A stretch of DNA of 64,000 nucleotides, taken from positions 34,274,908 to 34,338,907 of the forward strand of contig JAJKFL010000003.1 in the NCBI GenBank assembly GCA_021186555.1, written 5' to 3'. Both the position numbers and the translations under genes were made by a program. Below, in pieces: positions 23,043-35,469 of the stretch; the first letter of the stretch is position 1, and each line of letters begins with the position of its first letter. The notes beneath the pieces were generated by a model. That model saw only the letters and a list, made by a program, of their open reading frames with translations, did not search any database and was not told the origin of the DNA. The DNA is from Reticulitermes speratus. Lineage: Eukaryota > Arthropoda > Insecta > Blattodea > Rhinotermitidae.

Positions 23043-24749
23043 TCCCTGACGGGTATGAGCCGATTGGTTGTTTATAATGCAGAAGCAGTCTCTTACTTTT
23101 GAGATACGAACTGTGCCTTTAAATATCGTATGGATTCAGTGCTTGCTCCTAAGGCTTAGTGATTCGTCAAAATGCAATCTTTCAGCTGCCCTGCCCACTG
23201 TACCCTGTTAGAGAGCCTAAATTTGGAAGTGTTCTACAATGAATACCTTCGGCATTATGTTTCGCTTTACGATACGGATGTATAAGTAAATTCGTCCTAC
23301 CGTCCAAACAATTTTGGTCTTGTATTATGACTTTCAGCTTTCAACACGTAGGCTGTTATATATATATAACGGATTTTGTAGAGAACGCGTTACAAGTCGA
23401 GTGTCGGCATAAATTTTCTTTTACACCTCCCGTTCTGCAGTGAGCATACATATTAATTGCAATGTGGAGTTGGCCTCCATAAAAGCTCCTTGCGTTTGCT
23501 ACACATTATCATTGTTAGTACAAACCTTACTCTGCGTAATGAAGCTTCCCGACTTCTGCCCTTTCGCCAGTGTAGAGTTTGTTAGAACAAGGGGTGGGAG
23601 GTGTGTTTCCTATATCGTATTTACTACAAACTAAACATGTATATAGCTCCAATTAAACTTGTGTTTACTTTGGTGTTCTCTGGAACAAGGGAAGAGACAG
23701 ATCAAACGGATGATATTGCAGACTTTTGGGTGGTTCAACTCTGGGGAAGGGATTTGCTTCTTATGAAGGAAATGAGGATACTTTTAGGGACACTTTGTTT
23801 CACATGCGTTCCTTTTACACGATCCACTTACCTTCCTTTTTATTACTTTCTTCCCTATTATGTAATTTTCTTATGTGGCTACGTGCTTATTTGATGGTGG
23901 GGAAGTAGTAAAATTTGTCATTTTTGCCATTAACACTTACAAAAATCATGCTACATTGTTACATGTATCTAACAGGCAGTGTTGCATTAACTGTCTGTTT
24001 GATATAGGCTCACGTGTGTACGGCTTAGAACTTATATTTGGAATGCTAAGGCTTTGAGCGTTCTAATGCTGCCTTCTTTTTTAGTACCGATTTCTAATTC
24101 AGTTTTGCATGAGATGCAGTTTTATACGAGCTTATTCGTGATGCCTCTATGGTATTAATCAGATAAGTTGTTCATGGTTCGTGAAATAAAACAAAAAGTA
24201 AGCCTTTCTTCAGGTGTGCACAAATCGCGGGCACCAGGTCGCCGTGGCAACTAAATTTTGTAAGAAGGCGCCTAATATTCTGGGTCTCAGTGTGAAACTT
24301 GTTTCATGTCCAGCATCTGGCGCCTAGAATTTTCGGGTGGATGCTCGATCTTTGGAAAATTCGTGCACCTCAGCTTTTCATATAAATTATCTGTTCTTAA
24401 TGTTGAAGAATATGCTTTTCATAGCACCGAAAAGTTTTGTTTGTAACGCACGCTTTGCAGAATACGTTTTAATAATAGCGGAGTGCGTACTGGAACATGA
24501 AAAGAGACGGAACTGAACAAATCGCTGCTCCTAAGTGGCTGGAGTAGAGCCTAGTGTTCTCCGAATATCAGAAGTCACTTTTCGAAAGCCTATATGCATT
24601 GCTTGTTTTTAGTAGCCTATCTCTCGGTTTTCAATTACGTGTTTCTTTTCCATTTCAATGTCTTGGAACAGTCGCCTTTAATGGGGCCACTGCTCCTATT
24701 TCAGGTGATATGTGTTGGTGAAACAGTGACAGGACAAAATTGAAGTAGG
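23043..24749. other. no gene seen
   Basis: Short frames of up to 97 codons (23601-23894) with no domain. At 24211-24372 the ends GGTGTGCACAAAT and (reverse) GGTGCACGAAT form a weak inverted pair, and GGCGCCTA-type words repeat inside. This is a possible old MITE, not supported enough to call. Confidence 0.4.
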
Positions 24750-24885
24750 CCTGCTCGAAGAAAACCCTGTCACATTGCCGTAATGTCCACCAGAAATCCC
24801 ACATAATCTGCACTAACAGTGGACACTGACGTCCGCTGTGAGAACACGACGACTCACGGTCCGGGCTGTAGCCACGAGGATATTT
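24750..24885 (-). mobile_element. decayed tRNA-derived SINE, family F
   Basis: The minus strand begins CGTGGCTACAGCCCGGACCG and continues to GTGGGATTTCTGGTGGACAT, TACGGCAATGTGACAGGG and TTTTCTTC. The GGGATTT..GGACATT..GTGAC-GGGTTTTTCTT body matches a SINE type I recall from insects. Only this copy was noticed here. Confidence 0.4.
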
Positions 24886-25074
24886 TTGACTTTTCGGTAC
24901 GGATATTCTGTTGTATTTTTTCTCTTTCCTGATAGATAAATTTAATATAATCTGAATACTTGAAATTACCTACTGGTTTTCTTGCAGTGTAGCTGTACCC
25001 GAAGAATCATTTAGTTTGTGACGTTATTACATGGACGAATTATTTTCCGTAGTCAATTCAGATTATCGCGTAGG

Positions 25075-25245
25075 CCCGAATTTGTTCCCACGCCAGTCCA
25101 TGTGGGATTTGTGTTTCACAAACTGGCACTGGGACAGGACCTTTTTCGAGAACTTCGATTTTCCTCTGTCAGTTTATTGCCACCAATACTCACATTTTGC
25201 TCGCCTGCCATGAACTTTATGTGTACTTAGCAGTTTACAGCGCCG
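25075..25245 (+). mobile_element. SINE family E, 5'-decayed copy
   Basis: CAGTCCATGTGGGATTTGTG, GGCACTGGGACAGGACC and TTTTCCTCTGTCAGTTTATT match the complete copy at 60.77-61.05 kb. The head is degenerate. Frames of 60-70 codons are shadows. Confidence 0.8.
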
Positions 25246-25436
25246 TTAAGTAAAACACGTCTCCCCCTCTGCTGCAGTTGACATTGCAAGATAGATCCGG
25301 ATCTTGTATCTGCGAGGTTAAAACGGAGGAATTTGTCTAAATGCTATTGGGTCTGAACTGTACTCAGGTCATAAAGCGACAGAATCTCGAATTGAACACT
25401 GTTTATACTAAGATTTTCTGTGGTCTTATCTCAGCA

Positions 25437-25680
25437 GTTGCGGCTCATGCCATGAGTCAGGTGATTAGATTTCGGCCTCTCATCGCGGAGGCCCTAGTTC
25501 TGTCCCAGGCCAGTCCATATAAGATTAATGGTAGAAAGTGACGATGGGATAGTATTTTTTCCGAACACTTCAGATTCCCGCTGTCAGTATTCTTCCGCCG
25601 GTGCCCATGCACATTCATTCTTCTGTCGCCGACATTATATGATCCCAGCAATTGACAGCATCCTTGAAACAACACACTGA
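25437..25680 (+). mobile_element. SINE family E, second copy
   Basis: GTTGCGGCTCATGCCATGAG, CGGCCTCTCATCGCGGAGGC, CCAGTCCATATAAGATT, CAGATTCCCGCTGTCAGTAT and CCGCCGGTGCCCATG follow the order in the 60.8 kb copy. It lies about 200 bases from the first copy in the same orientation. Confidence 0.8.
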
Positions 25681-26344
25681 GCTCAGCATTTGCATTATGG
25701 ATGCTAGGATAGTAGACTCTGTTTTTAAGAAGTGTACGACAAATTCCTTTCGAAATATTTCGATGGACATTCTCATTTTATTTCACGCTGCATAAGCCCT
25801 TGAATTTGTAAGGTGTGGCAGTTCAAGAACAAATACGTGAATTAATACTTCTGATTTATTTCACGACGGTGGCACTATCGCTGGCTATACATATAAACTC
25901 AGAGGGAAGGTTGGTGGTTGATGAATTGGAAAGTATTTAGAAGGGCGTGGTCGTAGCCAGTCTATGTACTTCCCGACATTTGCCTTGAGGGACTGAGGAA
26001 GTCCACTGGAACAGCATTCAAGGTAGTCGGTGTCTCTGCCGAGGTTCGAAAAGTGTAGCTGCAGAGGACAAGCATAGGGCGTTGCTACTGAATGACACTG
26101 CTTGATATAAATTCATGTTATGGATCTGTAATGAAAGAAAACCTGCCGAATAATAGTTAAGTTGTGTGTGGCAGACACCATCTGCAGCTCAAAGTAGGAA
26201 ATATTCCCTTTCCATAAGCCCTCTACCACTCCTTTCGACATACTTCGAGGTTTTGAGAGGTACATGAGTGAACACAATTGTTTCCTTGCCATTTTTATAA
26301 TGGTAGCTCTCTCCATTCGTCACGTGCGAAGATACCTAACAATA

Positions 26345-26615
26345 AAGGTAAAAAGGTAAAGATGTCCTGTCCACGCCATGGAGACGTGTAGGGGGAGTAG
26401 AAGTATAGCTCCACCCAATCTTAACCTTGGCACAAGATGGAGGGGAGTTTTTAGCTTCAAGCTTCTGCTGCTTTACTCAGATACCTATTGAATAGGATGC
26501 TAGGTGGGCCCATAGCCGGTCTGGACACTTGGAAGAAGAGATTTCTTCCCTCTAGCGGGACTCGGAACAGCGTATTGTCCAACCCGCAGTCTAGTCGCTA
26601 ACGCCACCGCGGCTC
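26345..26615 (-). mobile_element. SINE family A, reverse-oriented copy
   Basis: The minus strand starts GAGCCGCGGTGGCGTTAGCG, runs through CACCTAGCATCCTATTCAAT and GGAGCTATACTTCTACTCCC, and ends in CTTTACCTTTTTACCTTT. The tail repeats TTTACCTTT, like the 5.4 kb copy. Confidence 0.8.
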
Positions 26616-26713
26616 ATGATTCTATCCAACAAATGGTGCTTAATGCGTTTTGTTGAATTTTTGAATGTGTCCAAGTTCTTAAGGGAGGTGGAAACGTGGG
26701 GTGTGACACCGTG

Positions 26714-26770
26714 TTGGTAATTAGTTAAGGACATTTCGTAGGATAATTCCATCTCCATCTTCAGGGTAGT
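26714..26770 (-). repeat. hammerhead-like relic, ACGT-type family
   Basis: The minus strand reads CTACC, CTGAAGA (intact core), T, GGAG..ATCCTAC (weakened stem II), GAAAT (C to T) and GTC, then CTTAACTAATTACC. The 101-codon frame across it contains TLKMEMELSYEMSLTNYQ, the usual translation of this family. Confidence 0.45.
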
Positions 26771-26899
26771 TCGAGTTGGAAAATGCTGTGAAAACCTTAA
26801 AAACACAAAGGTAGAATGTAGTTGAATCAGTTTGTTTTTATCCGTTTTTGTCATCTGTTTATCCACAGTCATATTTAATAGATCTTGAAACATCACGCC

Positions 26900-28777
26900 A
26901 AATATAACATAACATAATGACGGCCGTGGGAAAATTTTCTGTGGATTTCAGTTTAATGGCAATTATCAATGAAAGATTGAAGATGGGCGTGTGCGATTGG
27001 TTACAGAGGTAGATCATGCACATACTACATATTGTATATGGTGTGTTGCATGTAAGCCAACAGTCACAATTATGGCAACAATACGAATTGCTGAATGTGT
27101 GTGCGACGCTTGCGACGTGTACACAACCTCTACTTACATCAAATCTTTTCCAGAAAATAAAACAACTCTCAATACACGCAAAGATCCCGTCCTGTTTGTC
27201 AAAGTTAAAGTTGTCTATGGCTTATAGGTATATTTCTTGCGTATTGCAGCAACCAAGTTCTTATTAGGGGAATTTTTCCAATTAGATTTACATATTTCAA
27301 TGATGTTTGTTGGAGGACTTCATATCTTTTATCGGGGAGTGGATAAATCGAGGCACGTAATGGTTACGTTACGCATTTTATTTACCACAATCAAGAAATG
27401 TGAGGTTCCCCGGATGTGTAAAATGTATGGGATAAATGAAGGATGAATACAAAATTTTAGTCGGAAATCCCTAATTGAGGAGACGCTTGGAAGGCTTAGG
27501 CGTATGTGGGAGTGTCACATTAATGTGGATATTAAGAAATCCAATATGATGGTGTCAACTGGATCCAGCTGGCACAGGATATATTCCTGAAGTCGCATTT
27601 TGTGAAAACAGTAACTAACCTTCATCTTGAATAATATCTGGACGACTGTTATCTTTCCAGGATGGATACATGTGGAGGTGGAGACTGATATTCTTTCATA
27701 GGTTTTATTTTTGTACATTGTTTATGTGTTTTGCTGTCAGATCAAAGTTTGGCGAAATTATTTTTAGCTAATGGAGTAGAACCACAGATAAAGACAACAC
27801 AACTCAGAAGTTTGTTTTACATTTCTCTGCGACTTTTTCATTTAAGCATAAGGTGTTAGCATATAATCGTGTTTGAGTGTATGTGTATCTTCTAAGATAG
27901 TTTCAACTTTATTCGGATACAGAGTGTACCTTACGGGGCCGCATCTTTTAGGAGTCTTGAGATTTCCACAGTGGGAGGGAAAATTTACAGCGGCTTAAAA
28001 TGTCTGGCTGGATCTTGAAAATCCTGATGAATGTGGAGACTAAAGCTAAAGTAAACGAACGTCGCGACAATTTGCCATAGTATTTTTTTATATTTATTTC
28101 CTTGTTATATTTTATCTAAAGGCTTATTTACTTTAGTTCTACTCTTCCCGTATAGCGAGCAGTTTGAAGCGACGGAACTGCTGTTGCTTTTTATACTTTT
28201 CTAGAGCAGAGTCCAAATAATATCGATGGCTGGCTGTATTTACCAAAGTATTTTCAAGTTCTCTTTGTTATTGTAATTGATTTCCTACGTTACCGTGTAA
28301 GTATTTCTGTGTCTAACAACGATATCATAGAGTCTCACAAAATTTCCGTCGTGAAACCTAACCAGAAGATATCGTTTTATAGAGATCTCTCCACACATCG
28401 GAGTATAATATTACAATGGATCGTAAGGAATGAAGTTATAACCATGTGGTTTGGAAGTATCTGGAGCAGGAGATGTATCATTGATGGGCTTATGTAAAAA
28501 AGTGATGGATTTTCAGTCTCCATAAAATGTGACAGACTTCGGTTAACTGAGGGACAGTTAAATTTTTATAAATAACCCCGATCCATGAAGGAACTGTACC
28601 TATAAGACCAAACGCCATTACACATATTATGTACTGTATTTCCTGATATAGATATTGCGACAATTAAAATTTCGTCCTTACATGACCATCTCACTGTGTT
28701 ATGATAACATAATATACAAAATATATATCAATTGAAAACGCAACTATATCTAGGCAATAAATTTTCATGTGTCTAGA
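26900..28777. other. no gene seen
   Basis: Several 62-83-codon frames with no domain signature. No repeat was recognised. Confidence 0.5.
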
Positions 28778-28820
28778 AGAGTAACATGTTTCGACCTACA
28801 TATAGGCCATTTTCAAGCTC
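28778..28820 (-). ncRNA. hammerhead-like motif with intact stem II
   Basis: The minus strand reads GAGC, TTGAAAA (changed from CTGAAGA), then GGCCTA-TATG-TAGGTC, a complete 6-bp hairpin with one G-U pair. GAAA, ACATGT (self-complementary) and T complete a GTT triplet, and CTC beyond can pair with GAG upstream. The damaged core argues against activity. Confidence 0.4.
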
Positions 28821-28962
28821 GTAGGATTCCAAAAGCCCATATTGAGGAAGATGGTATATATGATGTAATTTTATTTAAGATTACATGAAATAAAGGTAAA
28901 ACAATATTAGAAGTCATGTACAATAAAATAATTCTTATTTACGTAGTACGAACTCGGACTCT

Positions 28963-29011
28963 TGTCCCGTGAAGATGGGAACGATACGTTGTCCCGAAAC
29001 GTTGGTAAACA
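28963..29011 (+). ncRNA. hammerhead-like relic, ACGT-type family
   Basis: CCCGTGAAGA (core changed at one base), T, GGGA..TCCC hairpin, GAAA, ACGT, T, then GGTAAAC. Downstream AACAATTATCACACGACGCC continues the family. A 73-codon frame beginning here reads MKMGTIRCPETLVNNYHTT and is a translation of the repeat. Confidence 0.45.
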
Positions 29012-29019
29012 ATTATCAC

Positions 29020-32000
29020 ACGACGCCGCGTAATATCACAGAAGAGCGCATATCTCTGCAGGAAGTTCCTTACAGTTTATTATTTCTGTTTTCAGTCCAG
29101 TCAGAATTAGACATTGCTTATATTCCTTCCAGGTTACTATCTCACTTGTATTTTATTGTATCTGACTTTAATATTCGATTTCATCTGTAGTTTGTGTGAT
29201 ATTAATCAAAATTACCACTTATCACTGAGTGTTCTATTCCGTAATGGCCAAACTTACTTCCCCTAAAAACTGAAATTACCTGCACAATTTTAGAAATAAA
29301 CATTTTGGTTTAGTCTTTTGTAAAACCCACACGTTTTGATCTTGTACATGGATCGTTTACTTAATTGGTTTCATTATTTAAGTTGGAAATTATCAAATTA
29401 AAAATGCCAGTGGACTGTGTCTACATAATCACTGTTCTATAAGTAAGTAGAATATAATTGAATTTGTGTTTCTTGATGGACTGTTGGTACAGCATTTTCG
29501 TATCCTCTGGTCACAGGTTCCATCGTTCATCAGAAGTTAAGGAGATCGAAGATAAAATCCTCACTCTTTTCGTGGGTACATTTTTCTAATCGCTAAAGTT
29601 TAGTGGATATTGAGTGGCAAATTATGCAAAATATTTACTGACAAATTAGTCTAAATAGCATTAGGATAGCCATTATAGCTCATGACTCTCTTACTTGTCG
29701 TCGTGTGTGCAGATTTACACTCTTCCATAAACGAATAAATATTGTCTGACAGTAGGTCATTATTTCCTGTCCCGATCGTTAAGATAAGCCGCATAATTAT
29801 GTTCAGTAGGCTAACATTTTTAGTAACTACAATGACCATGTACCATCTTGAAAATCCTGTCAGGAAATAACATTTTTTACATTGGCGACAAAGGGTATGA
29901 TGTTTTTAGAACTGACTATATAATGGCAATAAGAACTATGGCGTGTTTAAGTATTTCTTGTTGTTTTTTTTACAGTGTCTTTTTTTTTAGTCTCTGAAGA
30001 TGATAAATCTGATTACCTGAAGATTGTTGAAGGCCGACCCGTGTTACAACAACGAATGGATGAATTTGAATTGACCAATGGGAACGTTAGGTAAAGATAA
30101 CCATGGTCTAGCACTCTACAAACCCCCCCCCCCCCACTGCACCCTTCAACCCAGCAACATGTACTTTGAACCGACATGGCGACTGGGGATTTTTGAAAGC
30201 TAACTTTTCTCTCTCCCTCTTGACCGTCTTGTAGCTTTGCCAGAGGACAAACAAGTATTTTTTGTGTGTACCGCGCGTTTGCTTCTGGAGCTCTTACAAA
30301 AATGTTGAGTTAGTAGTTTAGCTTCTCTGCTATCCTATGATTTATCGAAGGAAGAGATGGTTTCTGGAAGCTTTTTAGAACGAATTATGATGAAAACATT
30401 TTTATTTTTATGATATATTATATATGAGTTGCAGACCATTTCGTATATCTTGAGGACGATTATCCTATACAGATTATGGAATTCCACTGCAGAATTTTTG
30501 CGAGAATAGAACAATGAATTATTTAGCATAGCTTGATGAGTTACACTTCTGAGTGTTTTCTCGTAAATTGTCAGAAGCAATTTCAAGTGCTGCGTGAAAT
30601 TGGTGACGGGAATTTTTCCATATATGGTAGCTATTGCTTTATTATTGATTATAATGATAGGATATTACACCGTTTATTTTGGAGAGAAAGTGCGAGGACC
30701 TGTAAATACAGTTTAGACTTATGAAAAAAAAACTGAAGAAATAAGTTTTTTGTAAACCAATAATACAGCTGTACCAAAGACATATAACATCATGAAATAA
30801 TACATTTACACAAATTCCCTGCATTTTTTGCACTATTTAATCATCTTCATGGGTAATATGCTTGAAAGGAATGCTATAAAGTTTAGCTTTACAATTCATT
30901 ATATATTACACCTGATACCAAAATTAACCCTTACATACTTTACGTATTTATCTACATGTTATTAATTCACAAACACTGTTGTAAAACATTGGGTGGTATT
31001 AAGTACTGATTTTCTTGGTCGTTCATAAATATTTACAAAATTACGCAACTTTTATGCACGTTTAGTAATCCCTCAGTAAGTGAGAAATCTGTTTACATGC
31101 AGAAATTAATACCCGTTTTTCAATTTGCGAGCTTTTTCCTCTTGCAAATGACGGCTGTTCCCGATTCTACTTGGCTGTAGTCGGTTCCCAAATGATGTTA
31201 TGAATTTCGCCTTTCTTTGTGTTAATAACTGTACACCGATTAAATTTTAAGGAATATTTTATATCGCTCTGTCGATGTTAATCTTTGTGCATTAGTTCAG
31301 TTGTACCGAATATTTGTGTATCATTCATAATAAGGATCGTACCTAATTTATGCACTTTCCACAAAACTTTAAATGTGATAACTATTTTTTATGCATAGGT
31401 TAATGTCTAAACATTGTATTGGAGTATAGTTATTGGCTTTGATTGTCATTTTTTCATACTTAGATACCGTTCTGCCTTGTATTAAGGTGAATTTTGTATG
31501 TTTGGGGAATAATTCTTGACCTCTGGAGACACTTAAAATGATAACTTGGGACGTAATGGGAAACTAGCTTTGTTTTACGAGTTTTCGCCCTACGAGCATT
31601 TTAGAGGAAAGAATTAAGTCGTAAACCGAGGGATTACTCTGTGTAACAAATTCCCTGCACCACTACTTCAACGTTGGTGCGCGTGCCCTGAAAATGGGGA
31701 AAAACCCAGCGGCAGCAAGAAGAGTTGAGGTCACATGAAAGGTATATGTAGACTCTTGTACTCCTGGTTAGGGTCATCATGAGCTATCAAGTTAACCTAG
31801 TAAAACAGTATATGTTAAGGAAGCTGAGGATGAATGCCCGATTGAAGCAAGAAATAAACTATATGAAAGTGAGGGCTTTTGTTGTAATGGAGGACCTTAG
31901 AGCGAAGGAGCAAGTAAGCGGACAGCAAATTTCAAGGGATACAAAATAGACAGTAGAGCAGCTGCAAATCTGTGAATTTGGAAATATTTTGTATTTGTAC

Positions 32001-34268
32001 CGTAGTACCTGTTTATTGTTAGAACGCAAGGGATGAGTAAATGCACGAAGCTGTCTAAGACACCTATGGAACTGTAGAATCTTCAAATGCGTAAGGCTTT
32101 TTAAATTTGTAAACTGTCTTTATTATTTACAGAAACTGTCTTTTGATTTACTTGAGTGAAAGAAAACTAATTTTAACATTTTTCTAAGGACTAAAATTTT
32201 GATAAATTTACTTGTTTGTATTTATATATATGTTTAACAGATGCGATGTCACATTGTGGATACCAACGTGTGACATTAAATATACCACATTTTTTGAATA
32301 GACATATTGTGCGAAACTAAAGAATCTAATAGACACTGAACGTCCTTGTAGGGCCGTGATTTGCCCCGCTAAATAGACAAATATTAAGACGGTAAAGGTG
32401 GGGAGTATTTGTGTGTGGATATTTTAGTGCTGTGGCCACATCACCGTAGGTTTAAAGTTAGAGGATAGATTAGCCAAGTTGCAGTGAAGTCTGCCAGACT
32501 TAGTGGAAGTTGTGGGGGTTGAAGGATGTGGGTAGGGTGTGAGAAGTGGATGTTGAGGAAGGAAGGGAACTAGGAGAAGATCTCGTAGATGGAACGAGGG
32601 GATGGAAAGGATGAAAATCTGTGTTAATGTCTGTAATATGTCTTCATGTCTCGTTGTACTCCTGGACTCACAGTTGCTCTGTATCTCTCGTGTATCAGCC
32701 CCAACATCACGGTATTCAAACTTGCGGGGATGGGGGGGGGGGGGATTGCGAAATCACAAAGCCGTAGTACAGTCATAGTTGAGCCCCACTGTCAGTGAAT
32801 GTAGCTATAATAAAAAAGACACATTTTCCTTGTTGCGCTGAAACAATTTAATAAAAAGAATCTTCACATTCTAAGGCGTAAACAACACAAATAAATAAAA
32901 TATGGCGGCCGTATATCTACAGTCAAGAATAATGTCATATTTGACATCTGAACTTAACATACATGAATTGCTTACTGGGGTTTATTCCAATAGATATGTG
33001 TTTACTTTTCTTCGCTGTGTCTGAAGCGCGTATTCTCTGTAATGACTACGTACATCCTCTCCTCTGGACTAGATTCCATCGGAACAAATACCCAATTTCC
33101 GCGAATAGGACTCTTTGGACATGATCGAAACAGCGACATAGTGGTAGATCATTATTTACCTATCTGTGTATAAATATGTAACAGTACCTCATTTTTATGT
33201 CCTGATGTTTTCCTCTGTATGTAAATTCCTTGAAATTAGCCGATCCCTCCTCGAAGGAGTCCTGTTGAATATATGTAAAGATGCATTGTTTCGCAATCTA
33301 ATTCTGAATCGGAACGAGCTAGAGGACCTGATCTGCAAAGGCTGAAGTAAATCAGTAAATAAACATATAAATTTACAGTGTGCAATCTGAGCCAATGACG
33401 TTTCCCAAACGCCATTTCTCATTCGAAGGTTCTGTTCTCCGAATATTGATTTAGACATTGGTCAACCTAAATACTTTATCTTCTCTCCTTTAATAAAATT
33501 ATTGAAATTTGGCCGCAAAATTGATTTTCGTATAATGTTTTAAATCCTCCACTCATTCAAGATGCCACTTCTCATTACATGAGGCCAGCGTTTGAAGTGG
33601 ACAAGAAATTTATAGCACGGCATTAAAGCAATTGAGTTCAGTGGCTTCCCAAATTGCACCCTGCCTTTTGCCAGGCAGATATGACACTAAGTATGTAGGG
33701 TTATTAACTTGAATTTTAGAATTATACACATAAGACAGACCATAATTTGTGTCTCCATTAGCCTTTATACACAGTCACAAAAGCCTTGATTGAAATGTTT
33801 TTCTTAAATAAAAACGGGTGGGTTTTGCGCGTTGGTTTCCATGTAGGAAATCTACACCCAGATCGAAATGATTCGAATTTGTCACCCTTCCCCACCCACG
33901 CACGCACGCACGCACACACACACACACAGACACATGCACCAGCCAAAGCTGTGTAAATTCTCTGAGTTTTCGAACCTTTGTATAATGATGGTGATATTCA
34001 GTGTTCATTTACAGAAACAGGTCACAAGTTAACGGTCATCATATTTGTCTTACTACAAAAGCATTAAAAATCTAAAGTTGTGTTTTCTGTGTGCTTAAGG
34101 ACCACTCCAGTAAGACAGTTGTTATGATTTTTTTGTTTCGCTGATTTGAAAGTTGTGGAGTGTAGGTAAAAATTTCACGCAGTTTAACCCCGACATTAAT
34201 AGAGATGTGTTATGTTCACGTTCCAGCGGCTTTATCTACGGAGAAATATGAAATCAGTAGTTCATCAT
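29020..34268. other. no gene seen; low-complexity tracts
   Basis: Over 5 kb with no supportable gene. Holds a 13-base C-run (30123-30135), a 13-base G-run (32732-32744) and a compound CACG/CA repeat (33896-33935). Frames of up to 87 codons are unrecognised. Confidence 0.55.
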
Positions 34269-34490
34269 TCATTCTGTAGTCTGTCTTACGACAGGTCCGT
34301 AGCTTCTTCCAAAGCGAGTTCTCCACAGGGTGCGATCTAGTGCTTCCTCTTTCAATTTCCAGGATCTTCTCTTTTCCTTAAGGTTATCCAGTAGCTGCTT
34401 ACTTCTTCTCCCTCGTCTTCCCATCATTTCTATCCTTTCTTCTCACTTTCTTTCAACGTGTTTCAGAAGGCAGTTTCTACGCAAAATGTG
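34269..34490 (-). pseudogene. LINE (non-LTR retrotransposon) 3'-terminal coding fragment
   Basis: A single minus-strand frame of about 74 codons reads HILRRNCLLKHVERK, one stop (TGA), EERIEMMGRRGRRSKQLLDN, LKEKRRSWKLKEEALDRTLW, RTRFGRSYGPVVRQTTE, then the native-looking stop at 34269-34271. The basic GRRGRRxKQLLDDLKE and LKEEALDRTxWRxRFGRGxGPVVRQ pattern is one I recognise as the extreme C-terminus of a reverse-transcriptase-encoding LINE abundant in cockroach assemblies. Only one in-frame stop makes it fairly young. It is 5' truncated close to the (GT)n run at 34514-34533. Confidence 0.75.
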
Positions 34491-34534
34491 AAAGTAGTAA
34501 TCGAAATAAAATGACGTGTGTGTGTGTGTGTGTC

Positions 34535-35276
34535 ACTGAATGCTGTAAACTTTTAATAATTTAATTCAGCCAGCGTCCTTTAAATAACTGCATCACTTTA
34601 TGGACTAACGGACAGTCATATCTCCTGTTATTTGTTTACGGATACGCGTTTTAAATAAGAAGTCAATAGGCATTGAAAAATAAGAAGTCTTAAGAAGTGT
34701 GAACATCAGCAAACTTAGCCTGGTCACAAGATGTCGCTGTAAGCACAGGCGACTGAAACAGTTAGTGCGTAGGCTGATTACAAAGTGGACATTGAAGGAC
34801 TGTCCTTGCAAGAGCGCATGAGTATTAAAAGGACTAAAAACATAAGACTATATTGTGTCGGATTTTATCATCACTTAAGGTACGAGGCAGCATATTTGTA
34901 TATTTGATCGTAACAAATAAGCGATCGAGGCAACCAAATTCCAAGGAGCACATTCTTCTTTCTTGAGAAGTTAATAGGTCCTCAGGTAGATACGAAAATC
35001 CCCGCATTTTGTGGAATCCGAAGGTTCATTAACGTGCTCACAACAGTCCGGCACTTGTCCTTGTACGGAGCCTTCGTGCAACAAGCCCCACAAATTTATC
35101 CTCCTTGATTGCATCACTCGAATAATATTTGGTGAGAACTGCAAGTCATGAAATTCCTCCAGTCTGTTACTTCTCCCACTAAACCCAACTATCTGCCTCA
35201 GCACTCTTAGCCTGATTTTCCTTAATGTAGACCAAGCTCCATACTTATATCAAACCACACGCAAGATTATACAGAA
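34535..35276. other. no gene seen
   Basis: Frames of 68-77 codons on the minus strand without recognisable domains. Confidence 0.45.
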
Positions 35277-35467
35277 TGTTCCACTTAAAACTGGCTGGCT
35301 TGCAAGGCGAAATCAAGAAAGGATTTTTGATAACACGCGCACAAAATATATTCACAAGGATCTCATTTCCACCATCTTCTGTAAGTGTGCATTTAGTCTA
35401 CCAAAAACTAAACGAAACAAAACCTTTCTTGATTTCGCCTTGCAAGTTGGCCGGTTTAAGTGGAACA
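35277..35467. mobile_element. 191-bp foldback (MITE-like) element
   Basis: Left arm from 35277 (TGTTCCACTTAAA..) and right arm ending at 35467 (..TTTAAGTGGAACA) are inverted over about 46 bases. They share a perfect 24-bp inner block beginning CTTGCAAGGCGAAATC. The spacer of about 90 bases has no coding capacity. The 84-codon frame over it is an artefact. No hammerhead-like core is visible, so it belongs to a different family from the 4.8, 46.5 and 51.8 kb elements. Confidence 0.85.
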
Positions 35468-35469
35468 CC

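Noticed and set aside
24211..24372. MITE with GGTGTGCACAAAT ends
   Set aside because: Inverted match is short and gapped, with no target duplication.
30000..30050. Two CTGAAGA-type words
   Set aside because: No hairpin and no GAAAC follow.
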